The notes: generated by a model not told the origin, from the sequence alone. Numbered from the stretch's first letter, positions 35,772-44,600 are shown. The stretch is 64,000 bases of DNA from an uncultured Dehalococcoidia bacterium (GCA_951812285.1 OX638292.1:1035008-1099007), one strand, 5' to 3'. Numbers and translations are program-made.

Positions 35772-35800
35772 AGTATAGCATAGCTGCGAGAGCGGGGCAA
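35772..35800 (-). promoter_or_regulatory. Promoter of the rpsB-tsf-pyrH-frr-uppS-cdsA-dxr-rseP-ispG operon
   Basis: Reading on the minus strand: -35 TTGCCC, 17-base spacer, extended -10 TGCTATACT. It lies about 55 bases upstream of the rpsB start. The same TGCTATA(C/T)T element is found before other genes in the window. Confidence 0.72.
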
Positions 35801-35841
35801 AGCGGCGTAGGAGAGTGGGGGCGAACACTAACTCCCGCGGG

Positions 35842-36237
35842 TCACAGCAATTGCGAACCTGGGATGAGGGCCATTTGACGGTCGAGGGTCAGGGTGGTTA
35901 GCTCTTCCTGCGCATAGCCGTTTGCTATCAATCGGTCAAAGAGTCCTGCGCCACCTCGTGCTTGCATGGCTTGCAGCACCGATTCTCCATTCAGTGGAGC
36001 GACCAAGCCGCTTTGCAGTACCCGATCTAGTCCTTCTCTGGCCTCGTCGGTGCTTTGATTGTAGTGATGCTGTGCAGCAACAAATGACTCGCCGATAACC
36101 TGATTGGATGCCACCACAATGTCGCCCTGCTGGACTAGTCCAGTTAGCGTTTCCACACAATAAGCGAAACCATCCGGGGGCTGGCCTGTCACCAGGCGTA
36201 CAAGGACGGAGGTGTCAACCCCGTACCTATTCGCCAT
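35842..36237 (-). CDS. PIN-domain toxin (VapC-like ribonuclease)
   Basis: PIN-fold protein of about 131 residues, second gene of an AbrB/PIN toxin-antitoxin pair. First acidic residue in [15 protein letters not shown]; others probably in the [12 protein letters not shown] and [15 protein letters not shown] segments. The ATG at 36237 lies 11 bases inside the antitoxin gene. These toxins cleave specific RNAs in a Mg-dependent way. The C-terminal [12 protein letters not shown] is typical of the family. Ends near the rpsB promoter. Confidence 0.88.
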   Translation of the reverse strand: MANRYGVDTSVLVRLVTGQPPDGFAYCVETLTGLVQQGDIVVASNQVIGESFVAAQHHYNQSTDEAREGLDRVLQSGLVAPLNGESVLQAMQARGGAGLFDRLIANGYAQEELTTLTLDRQMALIPGSQLL

Positions 36238-36475
36238 AGAATTCCTTGCGGAACTTGCGGATATCAAAGGGCTCAACATTGGGGTCGATCTTGTCGCGCA
36301 GATACCCCAGCATAGAGAGGTCGATCTCTCTCTGCTTGTGTTTCCTTTCCGGTCGGAGAGCAATCCCGTCAGGCAGGCACACCACCTCGACATACTCTCC
36401 CGGTTTCACCCCCAGTGAATCCAGAGCTTCAGTAGGGATAGTTACTCGTCTATCAGCATTGATCTTGACACGCAT
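36227..36475 (-). CDS. AbrB/SpoVT-type antitoxin
   Basis: Small protein of 82 residues with a swapped-hairpin AbrB DNA-binding domain at the N terminus (MRVKINADRRVTIPTEAL and GVKPGEYVEVV). The C-terminal half is a neutralising arm. The ATG at 36475 follows GGGGGCTGAA. First gene of the operon, overlapping the PIN toxin gene by 11 bases. It should repress its own promoter 17-45 bases upstream. Confidence 0.9.
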   Translation of the reverse strand: MRVKINADRRVTIPTEALDSLGVKPGEYVEVVCLPDGIALRPERKHKQREIDLSMLGYLRDKIDPNVEPFDIRKFRKEFYGE

Positions 36476-36491
36476 TTCAGCCCCCGTATCC

Positions 36492-36520
36492 ACATTAGAC
36501 GGGCCTTCTGTAGCTGTCAA
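36492..36520 (-). promoter_or_regulatory. Promoter of the AbrB/PIN module
   Basis: Reading on the minus strand: consensus -35 TTGACA, 17-base spacer, -10 TAATGT, placed 17 bases before the antitoxin start codon. The 5' leader is short, and the AbrB-type antitoxin probably binds here. Confidence 0.72.
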
Positions 36521-36557
36521 TAGGCTAAACAGTCCATAATTGTGGTCTGAATTTGCC

Positions 36558-38069
36558 CTACCCCTGCCGCGCCAGGTTCTGCGCCAGCCGCACCAGCGAC
36601 CGCACCGGGATCCCCGACGCGCCCTTCACCCACACGCCGTGGTCGCGGCTCACCATATACACGCCCGCAATGTCCATGTGCACCCACGGCGTGTCCTCCG
36701 CGAATTCGCCCACGAAGTGCGCCGCCGTGATGGACCCGGCCGGACGCCCGCCGGTGTTCTTGATGTCGGCGACGTCACTCTTGTTCTGCTCTTTGTAGTC
36801 GTCGTCCAGCGGCATCTGCCACATGCGCTCGCCCGACTCGTCGCCCGCCGCAATGACTGCGTCCACGAGCTCCTGGTTGTTGCTGAACACCCCGGCGCGC
36901 ACGTTCCCCAGCGCGATGCCCATCGCGCCCGTCAGCGTCGCAATGTCCACGATGCGCTTCACCCCGAGCTCCTGGCGCGCATAGGTGATGGCGTCGCCCA
37001 GCGTCAGCCGCCCCTCGGCGTCCGTGTTGTCCACCTCGATGGTCTTGCCGCTCATGGACTTCAGGATGTCGCCGGGCCGAGTGGCGGAACCGCTCGGCAT
37101 GTTTTCCGTAGCCGCGGCGATCATGGTCACGTTGATGCGCGGCTTCAGTTGCCCGATCGCGTGCATGGCGCCGATGACCGATGCGCCTCCCGACATGTCT
37201 GCCTTCATCCGGCCCATGCCGTCTGCGCCTTTGAGTGAAATGCCGCCGGAGTCAAAGGTGATGCTCTTGCCGATGATTCCCAGGTTGTTGTCGGGGTCAT
37301 TCGGATCGCCGTTGTAGCGGCAGATGATGAACTTGGGCGGCTCCACGCTCCCCTGCGCCACGCCGAGAAACGCGCCCATCCCCAGCTCGGCGCAGTCGGA
37401 GCGCTCCAGCACGCGGAAGTCCAACCCGTGCTGCGTCGCGACCTCTTCCGCGTGCAGCGCGAGGCGCGTCGGCGTCATCTCGTTGGCGGGCTGGTTGGCG
37501 AGGTCGCGTGCGAGCGCCGCCGCCTCCGCCATGATCCGCCCGGTGTCGATTCCCCGCTGCACCGCCGCCTCGTTCTCCGGGTCGAACACCATGACGGCGA
37601 GCTCCTCTGGCTTGCCGTGGTTGCCGTTGTCGCCCGACATGTGGTGCCGGAAGGCGTAGAGGCCCAGCAGTGTGCCCTCGGCGAGGGCGGCCGCTGCCGC
37701 CTCAGGGTCGATGCCGCCGATGCCCGCGCCGTGCAGGATCGTCGCGGCCTTCTTGACGCCGAGGCCCCTCAGGTAGCGAGCAGCATCGCCCGCAACATCG
37801 CGGATCGTGTTGACGTCGAAATCGTCCTGCTTGCCCAGACCCGACACCACGACGCGCTTCGTCGGCATCTTGCCCAGCGTGTGGATGACGGCGTTGCCCT
37901 TCTTGCCCGTGATCTCGCCATCCGCAATGAGGTCGCTGAGGGCGCCGTCGAGCGCCGTGTCGACCGCGCCTGTCGCGCCGCCGGGCGCCGTCACGCCCTG
38001 AAAGAGGTTCACGACGATAGCGTCAGCCGCAACCTCGGTGATGTCTCCAACTACAACCTTAATTTCCAT
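36558..38069 (-). CDS. pepA: Leucyl (cytosol) aminopeptidase, M17
   Basis: Zinc/manganese aminopeptidase of 503 residues. The catalytic domain shows the M17 signature NTDAEGRLTLGDA and the upstream metal motifs IGKSITFDSGGISLK (with Lys and Asp ligands) and MKADMSGGASVIGA. The N-terminal non-catalytic domain is shorter and more divergent. ATG at 38069 with GGAGGACCC. Monocistronic between the AbrB/PIN module and the HI1419-like toxin genes. Works on peptides with free N-terminal leucine and similar residues. Confidence 0.95.
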   Translation of the reverse strand: MEIKVVVGDITEVAADAIVVNLFQGVTAPGGATGAVDTALDGALSDLIADGEITGKKGNAVIHTLGKMPTKRVVVSGLGKQDDFDVNTIRDVAGDAARYLRGLGVKKAATILHGAGIGGIDPEAAAAALAEGTLLGLYAFRHHMSGDNGNHGKPEELAVMVFDPENEAAVQRGIDTGRIMAEAAALARDLANQPANEMTPTRLALHAEEVATQHGLDFRVLERSDCAELGMGAFLGVAQGSVEPPKFIICRYNGDPNDPDNNLGIIGKSITFDSGGISLKGADGMGRMKADMSGGASVIGAMHAIGQLKPRINVTMIAAATENMPSGSATRPGDILKSMSGKTIEVDNTDAEGRLTLGDAITYARQELGVKRIVDIATLTGAMGIALGNVRAGVFSNNQELVDAVIAAGDESGERMWQMPLDDDYKEQNKSDVADIKNTGGRPAGSITAAHFVGEFAEDTPWVHMDIAGVYMVSRDHGVWVKGASGIPVRSLVRLAQNLARQG

Positions 38070-38203
38070 GGGTCCTCCAATACTGCGCGCAACGCGCCAT
38101 ATGAGTTTGGCCACAGTGTATATGCAAACGCAGGGGCGGGGTAGCCTATGCAATGGAGGCGCCGCGCAGGGCTTGGAAGGAGAGCGGTCAAGGACTCCGC
38201 AAA

Positions 38204-38533
38204 TCAGCTCTGGGCTGTTTCTGTCGAATTCTCCCGTGACCCCGCAACTTCGGCGCTAAGCTGCAGTCCGAGCGCACGAACCACTCTTAGCACGGTGGAG
38301 AATTCCGGGTTGCCGCTTGGAGACAACGCCTTATACAGGCTCTCCCTTCCCAATCCGGCGGCGCGGGCCACTCTTGCCATACCCTTGTACCGCGCAATAT
38401 GGCCCAGCACTGCTGCAACGACTTGCGGATCGCCATCTTCAAGCGCAGCTTGGAGATACCCAGCGGCATAGGCGTCGTCTCTTATGTGCGTCGCCGGATC
38501 CCAGGGAGTTGTCTTGGTCCTTTGTATCGTCAA
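38204..38533 (-). CDS. HI1420-type addiction-module antitoxin (XRE-like)
   Basis: Antitoxin of about 109 residues with the HI1420 pattern: an N-terminal TKTTPWDPATHIRDD, then YLQAALEDGDPQVVAAVLGHIARYKGM and a helix-turn-helix with ARAAGLGRESLYKALSPSG. The TTG at 38533 follows GAGGGG and is the best start; no ATG is available at this position. It lies ten bases after the toxin gene, toxin-first order. The C terminus (SENSTETAQS-type) is short. Confidence 0.88.
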   Translation of the reverse strand: MTIQRTKTTPWDPATHIRDDAYAAGYLQAALEDGDPQVVAAVLGHIARYKGMARVARAAGLGRESLYKALSPSGNPEFSTVLRVVRALGLQLSAEVAGSRENSTETAQS

Positions 38534-38543
38534 CGAAGTCCCC

Positions 38544-38834
38544 TCATAGTCCCCTGGCCAATTCCAGGGCGAGCCCGATGTCCCTTTCCTGGCTGTCCTT
38601 GTCGCCCCCGGCCAGAAGCACAACTACTGTCTGTCCACTCTGCTTGTAGTAGACCCTGTAACCTGGGCCAAAATCGACTCGCATTTCCGTAACGCCCTCA
38701 CCCACGGGCCGGACATCCCCCGGGTTGCCTTGCGACAATCGCTCGATTCGAACATCGATGCGTGCTTTCGCGGCGCTGTCCCTGAGCCTGGAGAACCAGC
38801 GTGCGAACTCCGTGGTTTGGCGGACCTCAATCAT
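38544..38834 (-). CDS. HI1419-type toxin (RelE/ParE superfamily)
   Basis: A protein of 96 residues with the HI1419 'upstream' toxin pattern: VRQTTEFARWFSRLRD, GVTEMRVDFGPGYRVYY, and VVLLAGGDKDSQERDI. It is the first gene of the module. The ATG at 38834 lies only about six bases after the -10 hexamer, so the mRNA is probably leaderless. An operator palindrome sits between its -35 and -10. Expected role: mRNA interferase or gyrase-type poison, neutralised by the next gene. Confidence 0.9.
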   Translation of the reverse strand: MIEVRQTTEFARWFSRLRDSAAKARIDVRIERLSQGNPGDVRPVGEGVTEMRVDFGPGYRVYYKQSGQTVVVLLAGGDKDSQERDIGLALELARGL

Positions 38835-38839
38835 CGACT

Positions 38840-38868
38840 AGTGTATCCTGTCGGATACTCCTTTGCAA
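38840..38868 (-). promoter_or_regulatory. Promoter with operator palindrome of the HI1419/HI1420 module
   Basis: Reading on the minus strand: -35 TTGCAA, 17-base spacer, -10 TACACT. The perfect palindrome GTATCCgacaGGATAC (38843-38858) lies inside the promoter, so antitoxin binding would block RNA polymerase. The toxin ATG is only six bases after the -10, so the transcript is predicted to have almost no leader. Confidence 0.74.
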
Positions 38869-38916
38869 GTGACTTTCCCAATCACCTCCACCCAGCCGCA
38901 CCAGTGCCTGTGGCCT

Positions 38917-40227
38917 CTACGCGTCCACCCCCGCCAGCTCTTCCGGTCCGACCGCCACGCTGGCAAACTCCTCCGCGAAGGCCTCCGGAGTCATGTTTGC
39001 CGCCTCGGCGAGCCTGCCCAGCATCTCGGTGTCCTCGATGTCGCGGCGGTTGAGCCGGATCATGTACTGCCGCGCCACACGGTAGTGCTCGGACTGCAGG
39101 TCAACCAGGCGTACCTTCGTCCTTCCGGTCTCGGGGTCCCGCATCTGCTCGAACGGGATGACGCGCAGGTTGCCGCCCTCAAGGCACACCATGCCGCCGT
39201 ACCGGAGCTCCTCATCGTCCCCGTAGGAGTCGGACGTGAGGAAGCGCACCGCGCCGTGCCCAAGGTTGCGCGTGTAGTCGATGTCGAAGGGGATGGCCGG
39301 CGCGCATCGCAGCTCGTAGCCGAGCACCACGTCGACGGCCTGCAGCGCTTGGCCGCGATCCTTGAACCGCCGCTGCATCGCGCGCCGCAGCACGAGGCCG
39401 AGCGGCACGTCGCCGAGCCGGATGTGCCCGTATGGGTCGCGCTCCGCTGTTTCGCCGACGAGCGTTTCCAATTCGTCGGCCGCAAGCTTCTCCATGATGC
39501 CCTCGGCGACCACGGCGAGCCCGTCCTGCCGGCCCATGACCTGCCGCTTGAAGATGGCGCCCTCCAGGACGCGGCAGACGTCGTCCATGGTGATGTGCTC
39601 CGACGGGAATTCCTCCGGCACGACAGTCACCGTCGCGCCCGCAGACTTGCCGATGCCCAGCGCCAGGTGGCCGGCCTTGCGCCCCATCGCTATCACGAAG
39701 AACCACCGGTTGGTGGTCCGCGAGTCCTCCATGAGGTTCATGACGATCCCGGTGCCCACGTGCCGCGCCGTCTCGTAGCCGAATGTGGGCAGGTCGGCCG
39801 GAAGCGGCAGGTCGTTGTCGATGGTCTTCGGCACGTGGATTGCACGAATCGCACCGCCGGTTGCCCGCGCTACCGCGGATGCGCCGAAGGCCGTGTCGTC
39901 TCCGCCAATGGTGACGAGCGCCCCGATGCCCTGCGCCTGCAGGTTCTCAAAGCAGCGGGCGGTCCCGCCGTCGACCGCTGACGGGTTGGCGCGCGAGGTG
40001 CGCAATATGGAGCCGCCCAGGTTGTGGATGCGCGAGACGTCGGAGATGTAGAGGTCGCGAAACCGCTCGGGGCTGCCGTCCATGAGGCCTGCGTAGCCGT
40101 CGATGATGCCCACGACCTCGTAGCCGCGGTTGATCGCCTCGATGGTGGCCGCGCTGATGACGCTGTTGATCCCCGGCGCGGGCCCGCCGCCCACAAGGAT
40201 GCCTATCCGTCCCCTGGAAGTGCTCAT
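38917..40227 (-). CDS. 6-phosphofructokinase, pyrophosphate-type
   Basis: Glycolytic enzyme of about 436 residues. The phosphate donor motif reads ALVTIGGDDTAFG rather than GGDGS, and the substrate loop reads VPKTIDNDLP rather than PGTIDND. These two substitutions mark pyrophosphate-dependent enzymes. Other motifs: VGGGPAPGINSVI, GYAGLMDG, MGRKAGHLALGIG. The ATG at 40227 follows GGAGGCG; two more ATG codons lie upstream. PPi-type enzymes are often reversible, so this one could serve glycolysis and gluconeogenesis. Donor use is inferred from sequence. Confidence 0.9.
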   Translation of the reverse strand: MSTSRGRIGILVGGGPAPGINSVISAATIEAINRGYEVVGIIDGYAGLMDGSPERFRDLYISDVSRIHNLGGSILRTSRANPSAVDGGTARCFENLQAQGIGALVTIGGDDTAFGASAVARATGGAIRAIHVPKTIDNDLPLPADLPTFGYETARHVGTGIVMNLMEDSRTTNRWFFVIAMGRKAGHLALGIGKSAGATVTVVPEEFPSEHITMDDVCRVLEGAIFKRQVMGRQDGLAVVAEGIMEKLAADELETLVGETAERDPYGHIRLGDVPLGLVLRRAMQRRFKDRGQALQAVDVVLGYELRCAPAIPFDIDYTRNLGHGAVRFLTSDSYGDDEELRYGGMVCLEGGNLRVIPFEQMRDPETGRTKVRLVDLQSEHYRVARQYMIRLNRRDIEDTEMLGRLAEAANMTPEAFAEEFASVAVGPEELAGVDA

Positions 40228-40336
40228 ATCCATCGCCTCCGCTTCGTCCATCCACCCAGCCATCTCAGGCGCGGTGTTCAGGTTGGCTCCAGGTCTTCGC
40301 GCGTCCTTCAGGGACGGTTACCCGTTTCCGGCGCCC

Positions 40337-41860
40337 CTACGGGCTCGATGCCTGCGCCGCACTCTCCCCGAGCGTGCCAACGGCGTTGCGTAGCGCATCC
40401 ATGCACCGTTCACGGCCGAGCGCGACCATCGTCTCGAAGAGCGGCGGCGACACGCTGCGCCCCGTCACCGCAACCCGAATGGCGCCAAAGAGCTGCCCCG
40501 TCTTCAACCCGAGCTCCTCCGCCATGGGCCGCAAGGTCGCCTCCAATGCCTCCTCGTTCCAGTCACCGATAGCCTCCAGCTTGTCCGTGACCATCGCGAG
40601 GGCATCAGTGGCTTGCTCGGGTGAAACGCCCTTTGGAACGAGGTCGCTCGCTGCAGGTGTCGGCAGGCCCTCGAAGAAGAACGACAGCAAGCCCGGCGCC
40701 TCATCCAGCCGCTTCAACCGCTCCTGTATGAGCGGTGTCAGCGTCGCCACATATGCGGCGTCGACGGGCCGCGCCACGCCGTCCGGCAGTCCGCCCTCGG
40801 CCTCGGGCCGCTCCAGGAAAGGCAGGATGCGCTCGGCGAGTTCCTCGGCGGGAAGCTGCCGGATGTACAGACCGTTCATCCACGTGAGCTTCTCGGCGTT
40901 GAAGATGGCCCCTGCCTTGCCAACGCGGTCAAGGTCGAAGTGCTCCACAAGCTCGTCGCGAGAGAAAACCTCCGTGTGGTCGTCCAGCGACCAGCCGAGG
41001 AGCGCCATGAAGTTGGTCATCGCCTCCGGCAGGTAGCCGCTGTTCTTGTACTCCAGGGTCGATGTAGCGCCGTGGCGCTTGGAGAGTTTTGCGCGGTCCG
41101 GGCCCAGGATCATCGGCAGGTGCGCCAACACCGGCGGCTCCCAGCCGAGCGCGCGGTACAGCAGCACGTGGCGCGGCGCGCTCGGAAGCCACTCCTCCGC
41201 GCGCATCACGTGCGTGATCTGCATGAAGTGATCGTCCACAACATTGGCGAGGTGGTACGTCGGGAATCCGTCCGACTTCAGGATGACGAAGTCGTCGATC
41301 AACGCCGGCTCGTAGGCAACGTCCCCGCGGATGTAGTCGTTGACGACAACCGTTCCGCCCTCCGTCGGGATGCGGAAGCGCACGACGTGCCTCTCCTCCC
41401 CAGCACGGCGCTCGCGCTCCTCCGAGGTGAGCTCGGTCAGGCAGTGGCGGTCGTAGCCGGGCGGCTGCTGGTTGCGCTGCTGCTCCTTGCGCATCGCGTC
41501 CAGCCGCTCCGGCGAGCAGAAGCACGGGTAGGCGTCGCCGTTCGCCAGCAGCCTGTCGACGGCCTCGCGGTACAGCCCCAACCGCTCCGACTGGACGTAC
41601 GGGCCGTAGTCGCCGTTGCTGCCCCCGTTCTCGCTCTCCGGGCCCTCGTCCCAATCGAGCCCAAGCCAGCGAAGTGACGCCAGAATCGAGTCCAGCGCCC
41701 CCTCCACCTTGCGCTCCTGGTCCGTGTCCTCGATGCGCAACACGAAGGAGCCGCCCGAGTGCCGCGCGAACAGCCAGTTGAACAGCGCCGTCCTGATGTT
41801 GCCGATGTGCGGCTCGCCAGTGGGACTCGGCGCGAACCGGACCCTGACCGTGTCTGCCAT
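40337..41860 (-). CDS. gltX: Glutamyl-tRNA synthetase
   Basis: Class I synthetase, 507 residues. HIGH-type motif in FAPSPTGEPHIGNIRTALF and KMSKS-type motif in RAKLSKRHGATS. The tRNA-binding C-terminal helical domains follow. The zinc-ribbon cysteines seen in some bacterial GluRS are not obvious. ATG at 41860 with GGAGGTGG. It may also glutamylate tRNA-Gln; the window shows no glutaminyl-tRNA synthetase or gatCAB. Confidence 0.96.
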   Translation of the reverse strand: MADTVRVRFAPSPTGEPHIGNIRTALFNWLFARHSGGSFVLRIEDTDQERKVEGALDSILASLRWLGLDWDEGPESENGGSNGDYGPYVQSERLGLYREAVDRLLANGDAYPCFCSPERLDAMRKEQQRNQQPPGYDRHCLTELTSEERERRAGEERHVVRFRIPTEGGTVVVNDYIRGDVAYEPALIDDFVILKSDGFPTYHLANVVDDHFMQITHVMRAEEWLPSAPRHVLLYRALGWEPPVLAHLPMILGPDRAKLSKRHGATSTLEYKNSGYLPEAMTNFMALLGWSLDDHTEVFSRDELVEHFDLDRVGKAGAIFNAEKLTWMNGLYIRQLPAEELAERILPFLERPEAEGGLPDGVARPVDAAYVATLTPLIQERLKRLDEAPGLLSFFFEGLPTPAASDLVPKGVSPEQATDALAMVTDKLEAIGDWNEEALEATLRPMAEELGLKTGQLFGAIRVAVTGRSVSPPLFETMVALGRERCMDALRNAVGTLGESAAQASSP

Positions 41861-41995
41861 AGACCAACCACCTCCTCTCGCATTGTAGCAGAGTGCCCGG
41901 ATACCAAAGGAAAGGAATGTCAACGGGGCGTTCAAGGCCGATTCCAAATGGGTGGTGTTGACGGCAACGCGGAAGTAAGATTGCGGAAGGCGGGA

Positions 41996-42583
41996 ATGAC
42001 CTGCCGGAAAGCGGTGCACGTCACTATGTACAGATTCCTGAACGAACGAGGAGTCCTGGGTCCATTGGCTGCGGTGCTCATCCTCTCGGTTGCCGTTGCC
42101 GCAATCGCCGCCTGCGGAGGCGACACACCGTCCAAACCGGTTACCGATTCCGAGGAAGCGCTTGTGAAGTCAGAGGTGGAAGACCGGTCGTTCCGCCAAT
42201 TCGATCCCTCCGTGGACGGCGACCCACGAAAGGGCGTTGTTGTCGATTTCACGGACGGCCTCCGCTTGTGGGCGCAGTACGCGGAAGGCGCGAACGCGGT
42301 GAACGAATGGGAGATCGCCTCCGATGAGTACCGCATCGAGAAGCACGGCTCCATCTCGGAAGTCACCGTCTTCTTCTCCGCACCGCGGTCCACTCAGACA
42401 CTGCCCACCATGTGCACCGACTGCATCAACACTGCGGGCGTTTCCATCTCGATCGAAAGTGTCATAAGCACCCAAAACATAAGGTTCAAGATCAACGATC
42501 CGGATAACGTCCTGCCCTCGCCATTCCCGGTCTTCGACTCGTGGACCAGGTTCGAGGAGGGCGAGTTCGTGAACGGCAGCTAG
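41996..42583 (+). CDS. Hypothetical lipoprotein
   Basis: Predicted lipoprotein of about 195 residues. A hydrophobic stretch ends in VAAIAAC (lipobox, Cys40 from the ATG at 41996, which has GGAAGG upstream; an alternative ATG at 42026 would also fit). The mature part is beta-type with a CTDC pair (MCTDCINTAG) and no membrane segment. No family recognised. It is divergent from gltX and precedes lipA. Confidence 0.68.
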   Translation: MTCRKAVHVTMYRFLNERGVLGPLAAVLILSVAVAAIAACGGDTPSKPVTDSEEALVKSEVEDRSFRQFDPSVDGDPRKGVVVDFTDGLRLWAQYAEGANAVNEWEIASDEYRIEKHGSISEVTVFFSAPRSTQTLPTMCTDCINTAGVSISIESVISTQNIRFKINDPDNVLPSPFPVFDSWTRFEEGEFVNGS

Positions 42584-42675
42584 GGCGCCGGCCGATCGAC
42601 GAAAAGACCCTGCCGCCCCAAGCGATGTCCCACGGCGCTCTGCTATGATGAATGCAGTACTCATAGGAGCAGACC

Positions 42676-43545
42676 GTGCCCCCAGAGCGTCGACTGCCTG
42701 AATGGTTTCGCGTGCCCGCCCCCGGCGGCCGCAACTACCTGCGCCTGCGCAACCTCGTGCGCAACGAGGGCCTGCACACCGTGTGCCAGGAAGCGCAGTG
42801 CCCCAACATCGGCGATTGCTGGGAGCGCGGCACAGCCACGTTCATGATCCTCGGCGACATCTGCACCTGGCGCTGCCACTACTGCGCCGTCACCACCGGC
42901 CGCCCGCTCGCCCTCGACCCGGGCGAGCCGGCGCGCCTCGCCGAGACCGTCCGCCAGCTCGACCTCGGCCACTGCGTCATTACCTCCGTCACCCGCGAGG
43001 ACCTGCCCGACGGCGGCGCGTCCGTCTTCGCCGAGTGCATCGAGCGCATCCACGCCGCGCTGCCCGGCTGCACCGTCGAGGTGCTCATCCCCGACTTCAA
43101 GGGCGATGACGACGCCCTCCGCACCGTCCTCGACGCGGGCCCTGCCGTCCTCAACCACAACATCGAGACCGTGCGACCCGTCTTCCGCCGCGTCCGCCCC
43201 AAGGGCGACTACGACCGCTCCCTCCGCCTCCTGCGCCGCTCGGCCGAAATGGCCCCGCACGTCCCCACCAAGTCCGGCATCATGGTCGGCCTCGGCGAGA
43301 CGGAGGACGACATCCGCGACACGATGGCGGACCTGCGCGAGGCCGGGTGCCAGCTCCTGACCATCGGCCAGTACCTCCGGCCGTCCAAGCTGCACTGGAA
43401 GCTTGAGCGCTTCTACACCCCGCAGGAGTTCGAGTCACTCGCCGCCCTCGGCCGCGCGATGGGCTTCGCCCACGTCGCCTCCGGCCCCCTCGTCCGGAGC
43501 TCCTACCACGCCGACGAGCAGGTCGCGGCGGCGAAGCGCGGGTAG
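42676..43545 (+). CDS. lipA: Lipoyl synthase
   Basis: Radical SAM enzyme that inserts two sulfurs into protein-bound octanoate, 289 residues. The auxiliary cluster cysteines are Cys37, Cys42 and Cys48 (CQEAQCPNIGDCW), and the radical SAM cluster CTWRCHYC has Cys63, Cys67 and Cys70. Further motifs: HNIETVRPVFRRVRP and KSGIMVGLGETEDDI. It starts with GTG (42676) after AGGAG. No lipB is seen nearby. The extended -10 TGCTATGAT lies about 27 bases upstream of the GTG. Confidence 0.96.
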   Translation: MPPERRLPEWFRVPAPGGRNYLRLRNLVRNEGLHTVCQEAQCPNIGDCWERGTATFMILGDICTWRCHYCAVTTGRPLALDPGEPARLAETVRQLDLGHCVITSVTREDLPDGGASVFAECIERIHAALPGCTVEVLIPDFKGDDDALRTVLDAGPAVLNHNIETVRPVFRRVRPKGDYDRSLRLLRRSAEMAPHVPTKSGIMVGLGETEDDIRDTMADLREAGCQLLTIGQYLRPSKLHWKLERFYTPQEFESLAALGRAMGFAHVASGPLVRSSYHADEQVAAAKRG

Positions 43546-43632
43546 CGGGGCGGTCGACTTCGGCGCGAATCATTTCCTCCAGGGGTGTCACATTCACGAG
43601 ATCCTGACCGGCAAGCAATGGGAGGGGAGGGG

Positions 43633-43661
43633 TTGACAAGGACGTGAGGGCCTTGTATCCT
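43633..43661 (+). promoter_or_regulatory. Promoter of the second higBA module
   Basis: Consensus -35 TTGACA, 17-base spacer, -10 TATCCT. The -10 runs into CCTTTACGTAAGG (43659-43671), a near-perfect palindrome that is a good candidate HigA operator. The toxin start codon follows about 17 bases after the -10. Confidence 0.75.
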
Positions 43662-43678
43662 TTACGTAAGGCATAACA

Positions 43679-43957
43679 TTGATAGCAAAATTCAGTGACC
43701 GGAAGACCCAGAGTTTCTTTCAGGGCGAGGACATCCGGGAGTTCAGAGGCTTCGCAAGGCAGGCAGTCCGCAGGTTGACCATCCTGGACAACGCGGAGAC
43801 CCTCGGGGACCTTGCCGGCCTCAGCAGCAACAGGCTCGAACGGCTTGTGGGAGACCGGGGCGGAGCGTACAGCATCAGGATCAACCAGCAGTGGCGCATC
43901 TGCTTTCGATGGGGAGAGCGCGGACCCTATGACGTGGAGATAGTGGACTACCATTAG
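43679..43957 (+). CDS. higB: HigB-type mRNA interferase toxin, second copy
   Basis: RelE-fold toxin of 92 residues, paralogue of the HigB at 18751. Shared signature: SNRLERLVGDRGGAYSIRIN, QWRICFRW and DVEIVDYH. It opens with TTG, as the first copy does. No strong Shine-Dalgarno is visible, which fits low toxin expression. First gene of the operon, 32 bases before HigA. Confidence 0.92.
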   Translation: MIAKFSDRKTQSFFQGEDIREFRGFARQAVRRLTILDNAETLGDLAGLSSNRLERLVGDRGGAYSIRINQQWRICFRWGERGPYDVEIVDYH

Positions 43958-43989
43958 CAACGTGGAAAGGCATTCGGAGGGCAAGAGAC

Positions 43990-44328
43990 ATGAATTCGAT
44001 GAACGGCATGCCCCCAGTACACCCGGGCGAAATCCTTGCGGAGGAGCTAGACGAGCTCGGGCTGTCCGCCAACGCCTTCGCCAAGGCGCTGGGCGTGCCG
44101 ACCAACCGCATCACCGCCATCCTGAACGGCCAGCGCGGCGTCACCGCGGACACGGCCCTGCGGCTGGCGCGCTACTTTGGGACAGGGGCACAGATGTGGC
44201 TCAACCTGCAGAAGTCCTACGAGTTGCGGCGCGCGGAGCTGGACTCCTGGGAGAGCATTCAGCGCACGGTCCAGCCCCGCGTGTTGGCGCTTGCCGAGGG
44301 GACCGACACGCCGCCGTACAAACCGTAA
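43990..44328 (+). CDS. higA: HigA-type antitoxin, second copy
   Basis: Antitoxin and repressor of 112 residues. Motifs are HPGEILAEELDELGLSANAFAKALGVPTNRITAILNG for the helix-turn-helix, then TADTALRLARYFGTGAQMWLNLQ. The ATG at 43990 is well placed after the toxin gene; a second Met four residues later is possible. Paralogue of the HigA at 18426 but not identical, so cross-neutralisation is uncertain. Confidence 0.92.
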   Translation: MNSMNGMPPVHPGEILAEELDELGLSANAFAKALGVPTNRITAILNGQRGVTADTALRLARYFGTGAQMWLNLQKSYELRRAELDSWESIQRTVQPRVLALAEGTDTPPYKP

Positions 44329-44365
44329 CGCGGCATCTCAGGTTAGGCTGGGCCTATTAAAGCCC

Positions 44366-44569
44366 CTAGCTCGCCGCCTCCAGCCACTCCTCCCAGAAAC
44401 TCGGCGTGCGCTCCTCGCCCTCGAACTCGACGTCCACGACGCAGCCGCCGGGGCGCACCTGGTGCATGCGCTTCACTGTCCCAACCCTGCCGATGTACAG
44501 AAGGTCTTGGCCTTCTTTCCTTGCCTCTTCAACAATCTTGACCGGCTGCCCCAGGTTGAATTTTGGCAT
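44366..44569 (-). CDS. Small protein of unknown function, SH3/KOW-like
   Basis: A 67-residue protein, acidic and basic residues mixed, with a predicted beta-barrel pattern (GQPVKIVEEARKEG, YIGRVGTVKRMH, VVDVEFEGEE). The ATG at 44569 follows GGAGGGTTCC, so expression is likely. A promoter with TTGCGA and TATATT lies upstream. No family name is assigned with confidence. It is convergent with higA. Confidence 0.72.
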   Translation of the reverse strand: MPKFNLGQPVKIVEEARKEGQDLLYIGRVGTVKRMHQVRPGGCVVDVEFEGEERTPSFWEEWLEAAS

Positions 44570-44600
44570 GGAACCCTCCATGACGTTTGGTGTTTTTCCG

